A stretch of DNA of 64,000 nucleotides from JASGKO01 sp049840595 (GCA_049840595.1 JASGKO010000021.1:1-64000), one strand, 5' to 3'; counted from the stretch's first letter, positions 9,107 through 17,819 are shown. The notes: generated by a model from the sequence alone, not told the origin. Numbers and translations are program-made.

Positions 9107-9813
9107 TTTCCCCACGTAGCGCACGAAGGACACCAAGATTGCTGAATTCTTAAAGCGGCAACGCGATACCTCATTCGGGGTATCCGCGACTGCTGGAGTT
9201 AAAAAACCTTTCGAGTCCTTCGCGGCGAATATTTGGAACGGTTCTCGGAAATAGTTTCCGTAAGCCCCAACGGGGCGGCACAGCCCAAGCCCGGGGCAAC
9301 GCCCCGGGTCTCGTTGCCTTCTTCATTTATGATGACGGGCCTTCAGCCCTCAAGCCAATCGCACCGGACCCTGCTCATTCGGGAATTTATTTTGCGAGAT
9401 AATATATGTTCATAAAGACATGGGCAATTTCCCTTTCAACAAGAGGAAAATACCCCATGAAAAATTGAGTATTTGCCCCCTATTCCCCGAAATCACTTCT
9501 CCGGCTACTTTACAAATATGTCCGAGCCCTGTTTCCCCCTTGGGACCAGCCTGCAGGCGACCTCGTTTCTGTTCTCTCGATCCTGATCCCTAACCCTTTG
9601 GATGATCCGCGCAAGCGGAGTGGTGGAGATGCCAGTTGGGGCGGTCAGTCCGCCCCGACTGGTCACCAAATGCGGCGTGGTTTTTTGGGCAAAATGGACG
9701 CCCGCAGAGCGATCCTGACCAGCATTTGCGCTTGTCGCGGCGAGCCCCTTTTGCCAGTAAAAACGGTCCCGGGCCTGCGGCAATCTCCGCTCGCATGCAA
9801 ACGGTATCCCTTT
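9107..9813. other. gene-free spacer with GC-rich hairpins
   Basis: No convincing gene. It contains a degenerate CACGAAG copy just after glgA (about 9112-9136), a second degenerate copy at about 9214-9230, palindromic GC-rich units near 9258-9320 (GCCCCAACGGGGC, CCCGGGGCAACGCCCCGGG), and a strong hairpin at 9632-9662 (CCAGTTGGGGCGG with its complement). Short frames that run through it are composed of repeat sequence. Confidence 0.6.
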
Positions 9814-10095
9814 ATGCAATACGTGCTGATCATTCATGAGGTCGCGGACTACGAAGCCTGGAAAAAGGTTTTCGACGGCGCGGCAGCCATCCGCAAAGAA
9901 GCGGGCGAGCGCTCCTACCAGGTCCTCAAATATGACCATGATCCCAACCGGATCGTCCATTTCTCCAGATGGACTTCACACGCCGAGGCCCGCGCATTTT
10001 TTGAATCCCCGCGGCTGGTGCAAATCCGCAAAGACGCCGGAGTGAAAGCGCCCGATTTTATTTACTTGGATCAACTGGAGGCAGGAACACTTTAA
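9814..10095 (+). CDS. antibiotic biosynthesis monooxygenase-like (ABM/dimeric barrel) protein
   Basis: A 93-residue protein: MQYVLIIHEVADYEAWKKVFDGAAAIRKEAGERSYQVLKYDHDPNRIVHF, then SRWTSHAEARAFFESPRLVQIRKDAGVKAPDFIYLDQLEAGTL. The hydrophobic strand, the 'V.DY..WK..FD' helix and the closing 'Y.D' strand follow the ferredoxin-like dimeric alpha-beta barrel of the ABM/cyclase superfamily. Members are small heme-degrading, quinol-oxidising or unknown enzymes, and I cannot narrow it. ATG 9814 is the natural start because upstream sequence is spacer hairpin. The gene stands alone between repeat-filled spacers. Confidence 0.75.
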   Translation: MQYVLIIHEVADYEAWKKVFDGAAAIRKEAGERSYQVLKYDHDPNRIVHFSRWTSHAEARAFFESPRLVQIRKDAGVKAPDFIYLDQLEAGTL

Positions 10096-10140
10096 GCATG
10101 CCGCGCACTGGGGGGGGGAAATCCAATGCCACGTTTGCCG

Positions 10141-10358
10141 TAGTCCCGGAGGGACGTCGGAGATAAGCCGGTGGTGAAAACCACCGGTCTGCCACCACCA
10201 AAAAGTCATGCGTCCCGGAGGGCCGCTGGAGCATGGGAGTGGGTCTGCTTTGCAATTGCCGTTTCCAGCGACCCTTCGGGGCGCAGGTCTTTGTAGAATG
10301 CGTGATCCGGTGGTTTTCACCACCGGCTTATCTCCTCTGCCCCGCTGGGGCAGCCCCA
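10141..10358. repeat. long inverted dispersed repeat, copy 1 (GGTGGTGAAAACCACC family)
   Basis: The left half has CCCGGAGGGACGTCGG and AGCCGGTGGTGAAAACCACCGG. The right half has CCGGTGGTTTTCACCACCGGC and a CCCCGCTGGGG stem, i.e. the left half inverted, with GTCCCGGAGGGCCGCTGGA and CGACCCTTCGGGGCGCA between. A second copy with the same order is at 36350-36565. No coding capacity. Confidence 0.85.
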
Positions 10359-10449
10359 GCGGCAACGATGAATTCCAGTGCTAGGTCATGTTCACGAATT
10401 GCAAAACAGAAGGCGAAAATCATGCCTTTCCGCGCGGAGCTTCCCAGTC

Positions 10450-10606
10450 GCGCGGTAGCCACGGCCCTGTGGGCCGTTGGGGAAAGACGATGCTCTGGCA
10501 AAATCCAGTTCCAAAGGGAGTGATCATTGCGCCGCGATTTTTGGCAGAGCGCTGCTTTTCATGGCCCGTTCTTCCTCAACGGTCCACCGGGCCGTGGCTA
10601 CCGCGC
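10450..10606. repeat. 18-nt perfect inverted repeat pair
   Basis: GCGCGGTAGCCACGGCCC at 10450-10467 is the exact reverse complement of 10589-10606. It frames about 120 bases of spacer. The stretch 10096-10667 as a whole has no gene that I can support. Confidence 0.75.
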
Positions 10607-10667
10607 TATCAGAGTATGGAGCGCTTTCATTGCCGGAAGGACCTGCTTGGAAATTCGTGAACCCGAC

Positions 10668-12712
10668 CTAGCTCACCTGCCACTCCTCCAGCAAATCCTT
10701 CGGCACTTCGCCGAGGAAACGGGAGGGGCGTTGGAAGGCTTCGCCATAGCCCGCGTTGAGGCGGAGAATGGGATACGTGAGATAGAGCTCGTCGCGGGCG
10801 CGGGTGACGGCGACGTAAAAAAGACGGCGCTCTTCCTCGACACCTTCGCTGGAGTCGAGCGAGCGGGAGCTGGGGAACATGCCTTCGCTCATCCAGATCA
10901 CGAAAACGACTTTCCACTCCAGACCCTTCGCCTGGTGGACGGAGGAGAGATTGACCATTTCATCCTCGTTGGCGGCGTTGGCCGTTACTGGTCTCCAGGC
11001 TTGAGACGAGGGCGAAGCTGGTCGAGGAAATCCTGGGCGCTCTCGTACTGGCGGGCGTAGTTGCCGAGCACGTTCAAGTCTTCGCGACGCTGGTCGTAGT
11101 TGGGAAATTTCTCCTTCAGGTAATCGTCGTAAACGGCCTCGATGATGGACTCGAGCATCACGCCGGGGGCGTTCACCTTCCCGGCGGGCGCGATTTCGTC
11201 GATCGTGTAGGCGAGCTGCTGCCAGGCTTTGAGCGCCTTGGCGGGCACCTTGAGGTCGAAAAGGAGATCCTTGAAATTCACCGTCGCCGCAGGCGACGGC
11301 ACCTTGCGCAGGTGCCGGAGCGGACTCGAAGGCGAGCAGCGGCAGGGCGGACATGCGGCGCTCCACCTCGCTCCAAAGCTGCTCGCGCCGAACGGGCACC
11401 GATGCCGGGTAAAAGGCGGGCCATGCGCTTGAAGGCCACTTCGTCGCGCGGGTTCACGACGAATTTCATGAACGCCGCGACGTCCTTCACATGCGCCTGC
11501 TCGAAGAAGCGCAGGCCGCTGGTGATGGTGAAGGGAATGCCGTGCCGCGTGAGCTCCATCTGCACTTCCATCGAGTGATAGTGCGCGCGGTAGAGCACCG
11601 CGATTTCGCGGAGATCGGCGCCTTCGTCGCGCAACTCCAGGATGCGCTGGGCGACAAATTGCGCCTGCTGGTTGGAATCGCCGAGCGGGACCAGCGCGGG
11701 CTTCACTCGGATCGCTGGCGCACGGATTGCAGCTCTTTTTTGAACTGATTCACGTTCGCCGTGATCGCGGCATTCGCGACGTCGCAGGATCTGCGGGACG
11801 CTGCGGTAGTTGGTCTCGATTTTATAGACCTTCGCCTTCGGGTAGCGCTTGGGGAAGTCGAGGATGTTTTTGAAAGTTTGCGCCGCGCCAAGAGTAGATG
11901 GATTGCGCATCATCGCCGACGACCATCACGTTGTCGTGGGCCGCCGCGAGGGCGTCGATGAAATCGGCCTGGATCTTATTCGTGTCCTGATACTCGTCCA
12001 CGAGGATGAACTGGAACTGGCGCTGGTAGAAGGCGCGGACGGACTCGTCGGTCTGGAGCAGGCGCAGGGTCTTTTCGAGCAGGTCGTCGAAGTCGAGCGA
12101 ATTGGCGGCGCGCTTGCGCTCCTCGTATTGCGGCTGGAGCAGGGCGATCTGCGCGTCGAGCATCGCGAAATACGGATATTTCTCGGCGACCACCTGGTCG
12201 ATCGGGCGGCCGGTGTTGATCGAGTAGGAGAAAATATCCGCGAGCACTTCGCCCTTGGGAAACCGCTTGTCCTTGGTGCTGATTCCCGCCTTGGCGATCA
12301 CCGCATCAAGGATGTCCTGCTGGTCCTCGCGATCCATGATCGAGAAACCGGTGCGAAAGCCCGCCGCCTCGGCATGGCGGCGCAGGATGCGATTCCCGAT
12401 GCTATGGAAAGTGCCGCTCCAGAGCCCCGCGATGTCGTTCGGGATGAGACTCGTCACCCGCTCTAGCATCTCGCGCGCAGCCTTGTTGGTGAAAGTGAGC
12501 AGGAGAATGTTCGACGCGCTCACGCCATTCTCCAGCAGGTAGGCGACGCGGTAGGTGAGCGTGCGCGTCTTGCCACTCCCCGCGCCGGCAATCACGAGGG
12601 CCGGGCCAGGCGGCGCGGTCACGGCGGCGCACTGTTGCGGATTGAGTTCCGCCGCGTAATCGATGCGCGCGACCGGCGTGGCATGGCGCTTGAGCGTGTA
12701 TTCGCGAGGCAT
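10668..12712 (-). CDS. UvrD/PcrA-type 3'-5' DNA helicase, several frame breaks
   Basis: A superfamily 1A helicase (about 678 residues once frames are joined). In order it shows the Q-motif ELNPQQCAAVTA, Walker A IAGAGSGKTRTL, motif Ia LLLTFTNKAAREM, LWSGTFHSIGNRIL, motif II ILVDEYQDTNKIQ, motif III GDDAQSIYSWRGA, motif IV KIETNYRSVPQIL, motif V VNLSSVHQAKGLEWKVVF and motif VI EERRLFYVAVTRARDELYL. Such enzymes unwind DNA in repair and replication restart. The frame is broken at about 11875, 11800, 11720, 11400, 11280 and 10990. Where resolvable, removing one or two extra bases restores the family sequence (for example RGANFKNILDFPKRYPKAK). Seven motifs in the right order argue for an intact gene with sequencing insertions, though true decay cannot be excluded. 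Confidence 0.85.
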
Positions 12713-12723
12713 GGAAGAGGAAG

Positions 12724-12805
12724 TCCGCTAAAGACGCGCAAGGACGCGAAAAAGGGGCCGCAATAGGAAGTTCTTCATTTTCGCGATTTCAGCGTCTTTC
12801 GCGGA
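12724..12805. repeat. inverted spacer repeat (AAAGACGCG family)
   Basis: TCCGCTAAAGACGCGCAAGG at 12724 and the inverted TTTCAGCGTCTTTCGCGGA ending at 12805 form an imperfect hairpin that fills the spacer between the HicB-like gene and the helicase gene. Confidence 0.7.
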
Positions 12806-12806
12806 C

Positions 12807-13217
12807 TCACCATTCTTCCTCGCCACCGGATTCCTCTTCGCGGCGACGGGCTTCGTCGGCTTCCACCCGGCGCTCGAGGGTTTCGAGATCGATCAGGTCC
12901 TCGATATAAATGAAAACCTTTTCCTGGCGGTCGGGTGAGAGGGCTTCGAGCTGGGCAACGGCGGCTTCGTGGCGACCAAGCGGGACGCGCTCGATATCGG
13001 CGCTATAAAAATCGGATTCGTCGAGGTGCAGATAGCCCTTGCGGCGGACGAAATCGGGATCGCCGAGCGCAGCAATGCAGTCCTCGCGGACGTGTTGCTT
13101 GAGATCGTCGAGGGTCTCGCCCTGGCTGAGCACGGCAGGCATTTCACGCAGACGTCCCTCGAACCATTCATTAACGGTCCAGTATTCCAGCGTAAGCGGT
13201 TTGCGAATGATTTCCAT
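12807..13217 (-). CDS. HicB-like antitoxin-family protein (orphan)
   Basis: 136 residues. The N-terminal half, LEYWTVNEWFEGRLREMP followed by AVLSQGETLDDLKQHVREDCIAAL, fits the HicB/UPF0150 partial RNase H-like fold, in which W(F/Y)xGRxxExPxxxSQGxTLxELxxN is typical. The C-terminal half is charged and ends in an acidic tail (RREEESGGEEEW). HicB proteins normally neutralise a HicA mRNA interferase, but no hicA is next to it. Instead a ParE-type toxin and its own antitoxin lie directly upstream on the same strand. It may therefore be a regulator, a remnant, or a third partner of that module. Confidence 0.6.
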   Translation of the reverse strand: MEIIRKPLTLEYWTVNEWFEGRLREMPAVLSQGETLDDLKQHVREDCIAALGDPDFVRRKGYLHLDESDFYSADIERVPLGRHEAAVAQLEALSPDRQEKVFIYIEDLIDLETLERRVEADEARRREEESGGEEEW

Positions 13218-13268
13218 CGGACGCTGAATTTACCAGTCTCCGGCGGCGGGACAAGTGGATGTTTAAAA

Positions 13269-13577
13269 TCACTCGGATTCGGGGTCGCCAGGGTTCCCAC
13301 GCCAACGATCGGGGTGACGGGCCAGATGCATTACCGCAACAATCAGCACCTCGTCGGTGCGGACTTGGTAAACGATACCGTAAGGAAAGCGGTTGGTGCG
13401 GCAGCGGCGGCTCCTTTTGGAAAGAGGAGCCCAAGCTTGGGGATGCTTCACGATGCGTTGAAGCGTCAACTCGATCTCGTCGAGAAATCCTTCGGCAAGT
13501 TCAGCAGATATCGCATGGTAATAGTCCGTGGCCTGCGTGAGTTCCCGTCGTGCCACGGAAAGAAATCGAACCCTCAC
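13269..13577 (-). CDS. ParE/RelE superfamily toxin
   Basis: 102 residues: MRVRFLSVARRELTQATDYYHAISAELAEGFLDEIELTLQRIVKHPQAW, then RRCRTNRFPYGIVYQVRTDEVLIVAVMHLARHPDRW. This is the compact RelE/ParE plasmid-stabilisation fold with the 'RR....FPY.I.Y......I.I.AV.H..R.P..W' C-terminus. Family members poison gyrase (ParE) or cleave mRNA on the ribosome (RelE); the fold alone does not decide which. It starts with GTG 13577, overlapping the antitoxin stop by four bases (GTGA), which indicates translational coupling. Confidence 0.9.
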   Translation of the reverse strand: MRVRFLSVARRELTQATDYYHAISAELAEGFLDEIELTLQRIVKHPQAWAPLSKRSRRCRTNRFPYGIVYQVRTDEVLIVAVMHLARHPDRWRGNPGDPESE

Positions 13578-13801
13578 GACTTCAGGTTGCGCCGGAGTTC
13601 TGCGATGACCGAAGGCCCATCCTCGGCAACAATCAACCCCTGCTCATAGGCTTCCACCCGCTCGTCCGCTTCAACGGCCCAGGCGGCATCAATTTCCGGC
13701 TGCCGGGGAATGGTCACGCAGTCCAACAATTGATCCACAATTTCCGCCAGTTGATCGGCGGGCAGGCGGGAAGCTTCGTGAATGATTTCCTCTGCATTCA
13801 T
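13574..13801 (-). CDS. antitoxin, putative addiction module component family
   Basis: 75 residues: MNAEEIIHEASRLPADQLAEIVDQLLDCVTIPRQPEIDAAWAVEADERVEAYEQG, ending VIAELRRNLKS. The pattern 'EI...A..LP...R..L...LL.S......EI..AW..E...R...Y..G' is that of the small addiction-module antitoxins paired with ParE-like toxins. ATG 13801 removes an unsupported arginine-rich upstream stretch. It precedes and overlaps the toxin gene and would bind and inhibit the toxin, and probably repress the pair. Confidence 0.88.
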   Translation of the reverse strand: MNAEEIIHEASRLPADQLAEIVDQLLDCVTIPRQPEIDAAWAVEADERVEAYEQGLIVAEDGPSVIAELRRNLKS

Positions 13802-13842
13802 GCCACTAAGCATGCGACGGCGACGGCGAAAAAGCAATCCCC

Positions 13843-14554
13843 CTATCCCCCGCCCAGATAGCACTCGCGCACCTTGGCATTGGCGCGGAGGGCTTCGGCG
13901 GTGTCTTCGAGGAGGATGCGACCGGTCTCAAGGACGTAGCCGCGATGCGAGACCTGGAGCGCGAGATTCGCGTTCTGCTCGACGAGCAGGATGGTGAGAC
14001 CGAGGCTCTTGTTAATTTCGACGATCTTCTCGAAAATGGTCGCGACCAGGATCGGCGCGATGCCGAGCGAGGGCTCGTCGAGCATGAGAAAGCGCGGCTT
14101 GCTCATCAGCGCGCAGGCCGATCGCGAGCATCTGCTGCTCGCCGCCAGAAAGGGTGCCGGCGGTCTGCTTGCGGCGCTCCTGCAGGCGCGGGAAAATGCT
14201 GAAGACGTAGTCGAGATCGGTCGCGATCTGCGGCTTGTCCTTGCGCAGGTAGGCGCCCATCTGGAGATTTTCCTGCACGGTCAGGTTGGCGAAAACCATT
14301 CGGCCCTCGGGCGATTGGGCGAGGCCGCGGGCGACGATCTTGTGCGGCGATTCGTTGGTAATCTCCGCCCCTTCAAAAGTGATGCGCCCCGACTTGGCCG
14401 GGACGAGGCCGGAGATCGTGCGCAGCGTGGAGGTCTTGCCCGCCCCATTCGCACCGATCAACGTAACGATACTCCCCTGCTCCACCTTGAAGGAAATCCC
14501 ATGCAGGGCAGCAATGCTGCCGTAGTGGACGTGGAGATCGTGAAGCTCAAGCAT
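13843..14554 (-). CDS. livF: branched-chain amino-acid ABC transporter ATP-binding protein LivF (one frame break)
   Basis: About 236 residues in two frames: MLELHDLHVHYGSIAALHGIS, Walker A LIGANGAGKTSTLRTISG, LAQSPEGRMVFANLTVQENL, signature LSGGEQQMLAIG, then in the next frame Walker B SKPRFLMLDEPSLGIAP and the H-region ILLVEQNANLAL, ending CYLGGG. One extra T near 14112 explains the break: removing it gives ...AIGRALMSKPRF. EGRxxF and the LGGG end are LivF traits. The rest of the transporter (livJ, H, M, G) is at 39.2-43.7 kb, so livF is detached here and followed by a toxin-antitoxin pair. Confidence 0.9.
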
Positions 14555-14577
14555 GGTGTTGCGGGGAAGTGTTACGA

Positions 14578-14650
14578 GGTTTCACGCGGAGGCGCAACCC
14601 AAGACACGGAATTATCCTCCCGCAGAGGCGCAGAGACACCGAGGAAAAAA
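14578..14650. repeat. CGCAGAGGCGCAGAGAC-type spacer repeat, left arm
   Basis: TTCACGCGGAGGCGCAACCC at about 14580 and CCGCAGAGGCGCAGAGACAC at about 14622 belong to a spacer family. An inverted copy (CTCTGCGCCTCCGCGTCTCT) is at about 15417-15443, so the methyltransferase gene between them is bracketed by inverted copies. Confidence 0.7.
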
Positions 14651-14694
14651 CCATCAATACTAGCGACCGAAGGCTTTTGGGGCGATGCTTTCCC

Positions 14695-15381
14695 ATGAAG
14701 TTTCTCCGGCGCACTTTGAGCAGTGTGGGGCTGGTGGTGGTGATCTTTGGCGGGTTGCTCTTTCTCCCCGCCTGGACGTGGCACTGGGAACGGGCCTGGA
14801 CGTTGCTGGCGGCATCGGCATTGGGGACGGTGATTACCATGCTGGTGGCGTTTCGAGGGGATGAAGCCCTTTTCAAGGAGCGCAAAAGCGGGCTGTTCCA
14901 GAAAGACCAGCCCCTGGCCGACAAGCTGGTGGTCGCGCCGCTGATCGGCTCCTACTACGCGCAGCTCGTCCTGTGCCCGCTGGATGTGTGGCACTGGCAT
15001 TTGCTCCCGGTCGCGGGACCGGTGGCAACCACCGCGGGGGTAATCATGGCGGTCGTGGGCTGGACGGTGATCACGCTGGTCTTTCGCGAAAATACCTTTG
15101 CCGCACCGGTGGTGAAGCACATGAAGGAACGTCATCAAAAAGTGATCGACACCGGCGTGTATGCGGTGGTGCGGCACCCGATGTATGCCGGGGCCATCCT
15201 GTGGATCCCGGGCATGGCGCTCTGGCTGGGCTCGTGGGCCGGGGCGCTCTTTGCCGTGGTTCCGACTGTGCTCTTCATGGTCCGGATCGGGGTCGAAGAA
15301 CAGTTCCTCCGCCAGGAACTCCCAGGCTACGTGGAATACACCCAGCGCGTAAAATACCGCCTCCTGCCCGGCGTGTGGTAG
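14695..15381 (+). CDS. isoprenylcysteine carboxyl methyltransferase-family membrane protein
   Basis: 228 residues with at least five hydrophobic segments (SSVGLVVVIFGGLLFLPAW; AWTLLAASALGTVITMLVA; GPVATTAGVIMAVVGWTVITLVF; AILWIPGMALWLGSWAGALFAVVPTVLFMVRI). The SAM-binding signature is DTGVYAVVRHPMYAGAILW, with the conserved RHPxYxG, and a C-terminal EEQFLRQELPGYVEYTQRVKYRLLPGVW follows the ICMT/phospholipid methyltransferase pattern. In bacteria these act on unknown small or lipid substrates in the inner membrane. ATG 14695 begins right after repeat sequence. A strong terminator follows. Confidence 0.85.
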   Translation: MKFLRRTLSSVGLVVVIFGGLLFLPAWTWHWERAWTLLAASALGTVITMLVAFRGDEALFKERKSGLFQKDQPLADKLVVAPLIGSYYAQLVLCPLDVWHWHLLPVAGPVATTAGVIMAVVGWTVITLVFRENTFAAPVVKHMKERHQKVIDTGVYAVVRHPMYAGAILWIPGMALWLGSWAGALFAVVPTVLFMVRIGVEEQFLRQELPGYVEYTQRVKYRLLPGVW

Positions 15382-15412
15382 CAACTGCAACCCCGGCACC
15401 CCAGGCAATTCC

Positions 15413-15447
15413 CCTTCTCTGCGCCTCCGCGTCTCTGCGGTGAATAT
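15413..15447. repeat. CGCAGAGGCGCAGAGAC-type spacer repeat, right arm
   Basis: An inverted counterpart of the copies at 14578-14650, reading TCTCTGCGCCTCCGCGTCTC and ending TGCGGTGAATATTCC. It lies between the methyltransferase stop and its terminator. Confidence 0.7.
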
Positions 15448-15463
15448 TCCGTTTCAAAGGACC

Positions 15464-15505
15464 GAACCCGCCTCGGGATTGCTCCCGAAGCGGGTTCATT
15501 TTTCC
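15464..15505 (+). terminator. intrinsic terminator after the methyltransferase gene
   Basis: GAACCCGCCTCGGGA pairs with TCCCGAAGCGGGTTC around a TTGC loop, followed by ATTTTTCCC. The remainder of 15382-15699 holds no gene. Confidence 0.85.
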
Positions 15506-15699
15506 CTCGCGTTTACAGTTCCCTGCCCTCTGTAAGGCACGATTTTCGGCTTCCCTTCCCCGCCTAAATCGCTGGTAAGGTGGCTGATACAAGGCCTTTC
15601 CTCAAATGGTTTGCCGTAACATTTCCGTGACGAACAGGTGACGGGATTTTCGACGAAAAGATGGTGCGTTCGCCGGAAGATCAGCTACAAATTGGCTCA

Positions 15700-17119
15700 A
15701 TGAGCAAAGTGAAGCCGAATCTGGACGAGGAAAAGCAGCAGCAGTTGCAGACCCTGCTGGAAGCTGCCAAGGCAGCGCGTCCCTCGCCCGCGGATGAGGA
15801 GCGCATGGTCGCGCTGGTAGTGGAACTGCTCACCGGCAACAAAGCGTCGGTGACCCTGGGCGTGGAATCGCTGCTAAAGATGCAGTGGAATCCTGCGGTG
15901 AAGGCGGCGACGGAAGCCTGGCCCAAAGTGAAGGCCACCGGTCGCAAGCAAATCCTCGCCGCGCTCGAAGCGGAGAGCGGAGAGGAAGCGCGCCGGATCC
16001 GCCTGAGCCTGTCGCGCGGATTGGTGACGATTGATCCCGAAAGCGCGCACAAGATTTTGCAAGGCGTATGCGCTGCGTTGTTGCCGGAAGCGGAAAGCAC
16101 GCTGGGCAACAAGGACAAGCAGGGCATTTTCAATGTGCTGATCGGCAAGGGCAAGCCGTGGCTGCAACACCTCGACCTCGCCGCCTGGGATGCGGAGGCG
16201 CAGGGCAAGCTGGCGCAGTGCATTCTGCAGGCGGCACCGATTTCCGCTCCTTTCACCCAGGAGGCGATCCTGCGCTGGGCCGTGGGATTGAACGTGCTGG
16301 AGAAACTTTCCAAGCCCACGACGGAGATGGTGATCACCATGCTCAACCGCTGGCCCGGCAAGCTGCGCAAGGAGCTGGATAAAATCACGCTCCCCGAGGC
16401 GATTACGGCCCAGCTCAAGGCGGCACCCGAGCCCCAAAAGCCCCAGCAACCGCCAAGAAAGGCACCCGCCCCCGAGGCTGGAGCGCCGGCCGAAGAATTG
16501 GCAGCGCCCGAAGCAGAAACTCCCGCTGGCGATTCGACCGAGCTGTCGGCCCCTGAGGCTGCGGAATCACCAAGGCCGAGGCAGCGCCCCGAGAAGGTGG
16601 TGCCACGCACCACGGTGGTCACCGTGACCCGCCAGCCCGTGGAGCCACGCCAGCAGCAGGCTCCCCAGCGCGCCCAGGAATTTGATCTCAATACCAGCCT
16701 GCGCCAGATCGAGCAGTATGTGCAGAAGCTGCGCAAGGACTTGAAGGATGCGCAAAGCAACCGCGAGCGCGAACCCCGCGGTCGCAAGCGCGAGGGCGAG
16801 CCAAAGATCGTTTCCGGGGCCGAGGTGGAGCATCTGCTGCGCCACAACGCCCAGTTGGAAGCGACCGTAACCGAACTCCGCGAGCGAATTTCCGATCTGG
16901 TCCAGGATCACGAGGATCGCGCAGTGACCCTCGAAGAGGGCGATCCCCTCGCCCAGTTCGAAGACGCTGCTCACGCTGAAGCTGAAGGAGCCCTTTGCCG
17001 AATACGCCGCCCTGCGCGGGCAGACGCCGAACGATGTGCTGCGCCAGCACTACGGCGATCTGCTGGGCCTGGTCTTCGAAGTGTTGCAGACGGAGGGTGT
17101 GAAATTGACCTCCGAGTAA
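15700..17119 (+). CDS. coiled-coil, Ala/Pro-rich protein of unknown function (one frame break)
   Basis: About 472 residues. Residues 1-240 are helical (SKVKPNLDEEKQQQLQTLLEAAKAARP...). About 240-330 is a proline/alanine/glutamate-rich linker. About 330-430 is strongly charged coiled coil (LNTSLRQIEQYVQKLRKDLKDAQ; EHLLRHNAQLEATVTELRERIS). The end, TLLTLKLKEPFAEYAALRGQTPNDVLRQHYGDLLGLVFEVLQTEGVKLTSE, is reached only after dropping one extra base at about 16963; the length 3n+1 supports that. Without the correction the frame runs falsely into the HNH gene. The architecture suggests a scaffold or nucleoid/cytoskeletal role, but I recognise no family. ATG 15700 is preferred to 15661. Confidence 0.6.
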
Positions 17120-17133
17120 CGGAGCCACCGGCC

Positions 17134-17445
17134 ATGGAAGGCGCGTGTGCACTTTGCGACCGGTTGGAAAAGCTCACCCGCCATCACCTCATCCCGCAGG
17201 CGCGCCATCACAACAAGCGGAACAAACGCGAGTTCTCCCGCCGCGAGGTGAAGGAAGTGGCGTGGATCTGCCGCCCCTGCCATTCGCAGATTCACAACCT
17301 GTTCACCGAGAAGGAACTGGAGCGCAACTACCGCACGCTGGAGGCGCTGCGCGGCTACGAGGAGCTGGCAAAGTTCATCGAGTGGATCAAGACGAAGCCG
17401 AGCGGGTTTCGCTGCTCGATGAGAAAGGCGCACGAGAGAAGTTGA
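17134..17445 (+). CDS. HNH endonuclease-like zinc protein
   Basis: 103 residues: MEGACALCDRLEKLTRHHLIPQARHHNKRNKREF, then REVKEVAWICRPCHSQIHNLFTEKELERNYRTLEAL. The CxxC ... HHLIP ... CxxCHxxIH arrangement is the HNH (beta-beta-alpha metal) motif with two zinc-binding CxxC pairs. The HH pair would be the nuclease centre. It begins 14 bases after the coiled-coil gene, so the two are probably one operon. Targets are unknown. It is unrelated to restriction genes nearby, as there are none. Confidence 0.8.
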   Translation: MEGACALCDRLEKLTRHHLIPQARHHNKRNKREFSRREVKEVAWICRPCHSQIHNLFTEKELERNYRTLEALRGYEELAKFIEWIKTKPSGFRCSMRKAHERS

Positions 17446-17470
17446 TGGTGGATCGTCGATGGTCGATGGG

Positions 17471-17696
17471 GGAAAATGACCAATGTCGAATGACGAATGA
17501 CCAATGGAATAGAAGGCGAGGCATCACCTCGCAACCCATTGAAAAATGATCATTATGTTCGCGCCGAAGTAAGCGGGAAAAATGGCCTCTCCCCATACCG
17601 ATGTCACCCTGAGCGAAGCCGAAAACCGAAGCGAAGCGGAGATGATCACTCATTCTTTTTTCTAGAATTAAGTGATAAGCCTTAAATTTTTCTGCG
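17471..17696. repeat. dispersed repeat, copy 1 (GACCAATGTCGAATGACGAA family)
   Basis: It begins GGAAAATGACCAATGTCGAA, carries a GGCGAGGC...CCTCGC hairpin, AAAAATGATCATT, CACCCTGAGCGAAG, AGCGAAGCGGAGATGATCAC, and ends AAGTGATAAGCCT. The same blocks in the same order and spacing occur at 53259-53480. No coding capacity. A GTTGATGGTGGATCG stretch just before it resembles the arms around the four-helix-bundle gene at 46.7 kb. Confidence 0.9.
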
Positions 17697-17764
17697 CTGG
17701 CAGCGCGATAACTGGCCTTCCCGGTAACGAAATCGCCCGAATGGTTCATTCATAAAGCACAAAA

Positions 17765-17790
17765 AACAGCGGACCGCAAAGTCCGCTGTT
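17765..17790 (-). terminator. intrinsic terminator of the CHAP-like gene
   Basis: AACAGCGGAC pairs with GTCCGCTGTT around CGCAAA. On the minus strand a T-run (TTTTTTG) follows the stem. Confidence 0.85.
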
Positions 17791-17819
17791 CTCAAGGAAG
17801 AAATGGATTCAGCCCGGGC

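Noticed and set aside
9505..10660. Several 60-170-residue frames in the repeat-rich spacers
   Set aside because: All overlap GC-rich hairpins or the cruciform repeat, and only the ABM-like gene at 9814-10095 has a protein-like pattern.
15661..17445. A single 594-residue protein fusing a coiled coil to an HNH domain
   Set aside because: The fusion exists only because of one extra base near 16963. In the corrected frame the first protein ends at 17119 with a sensible C-terminus and the HNH gene has its own ATG at 17134.
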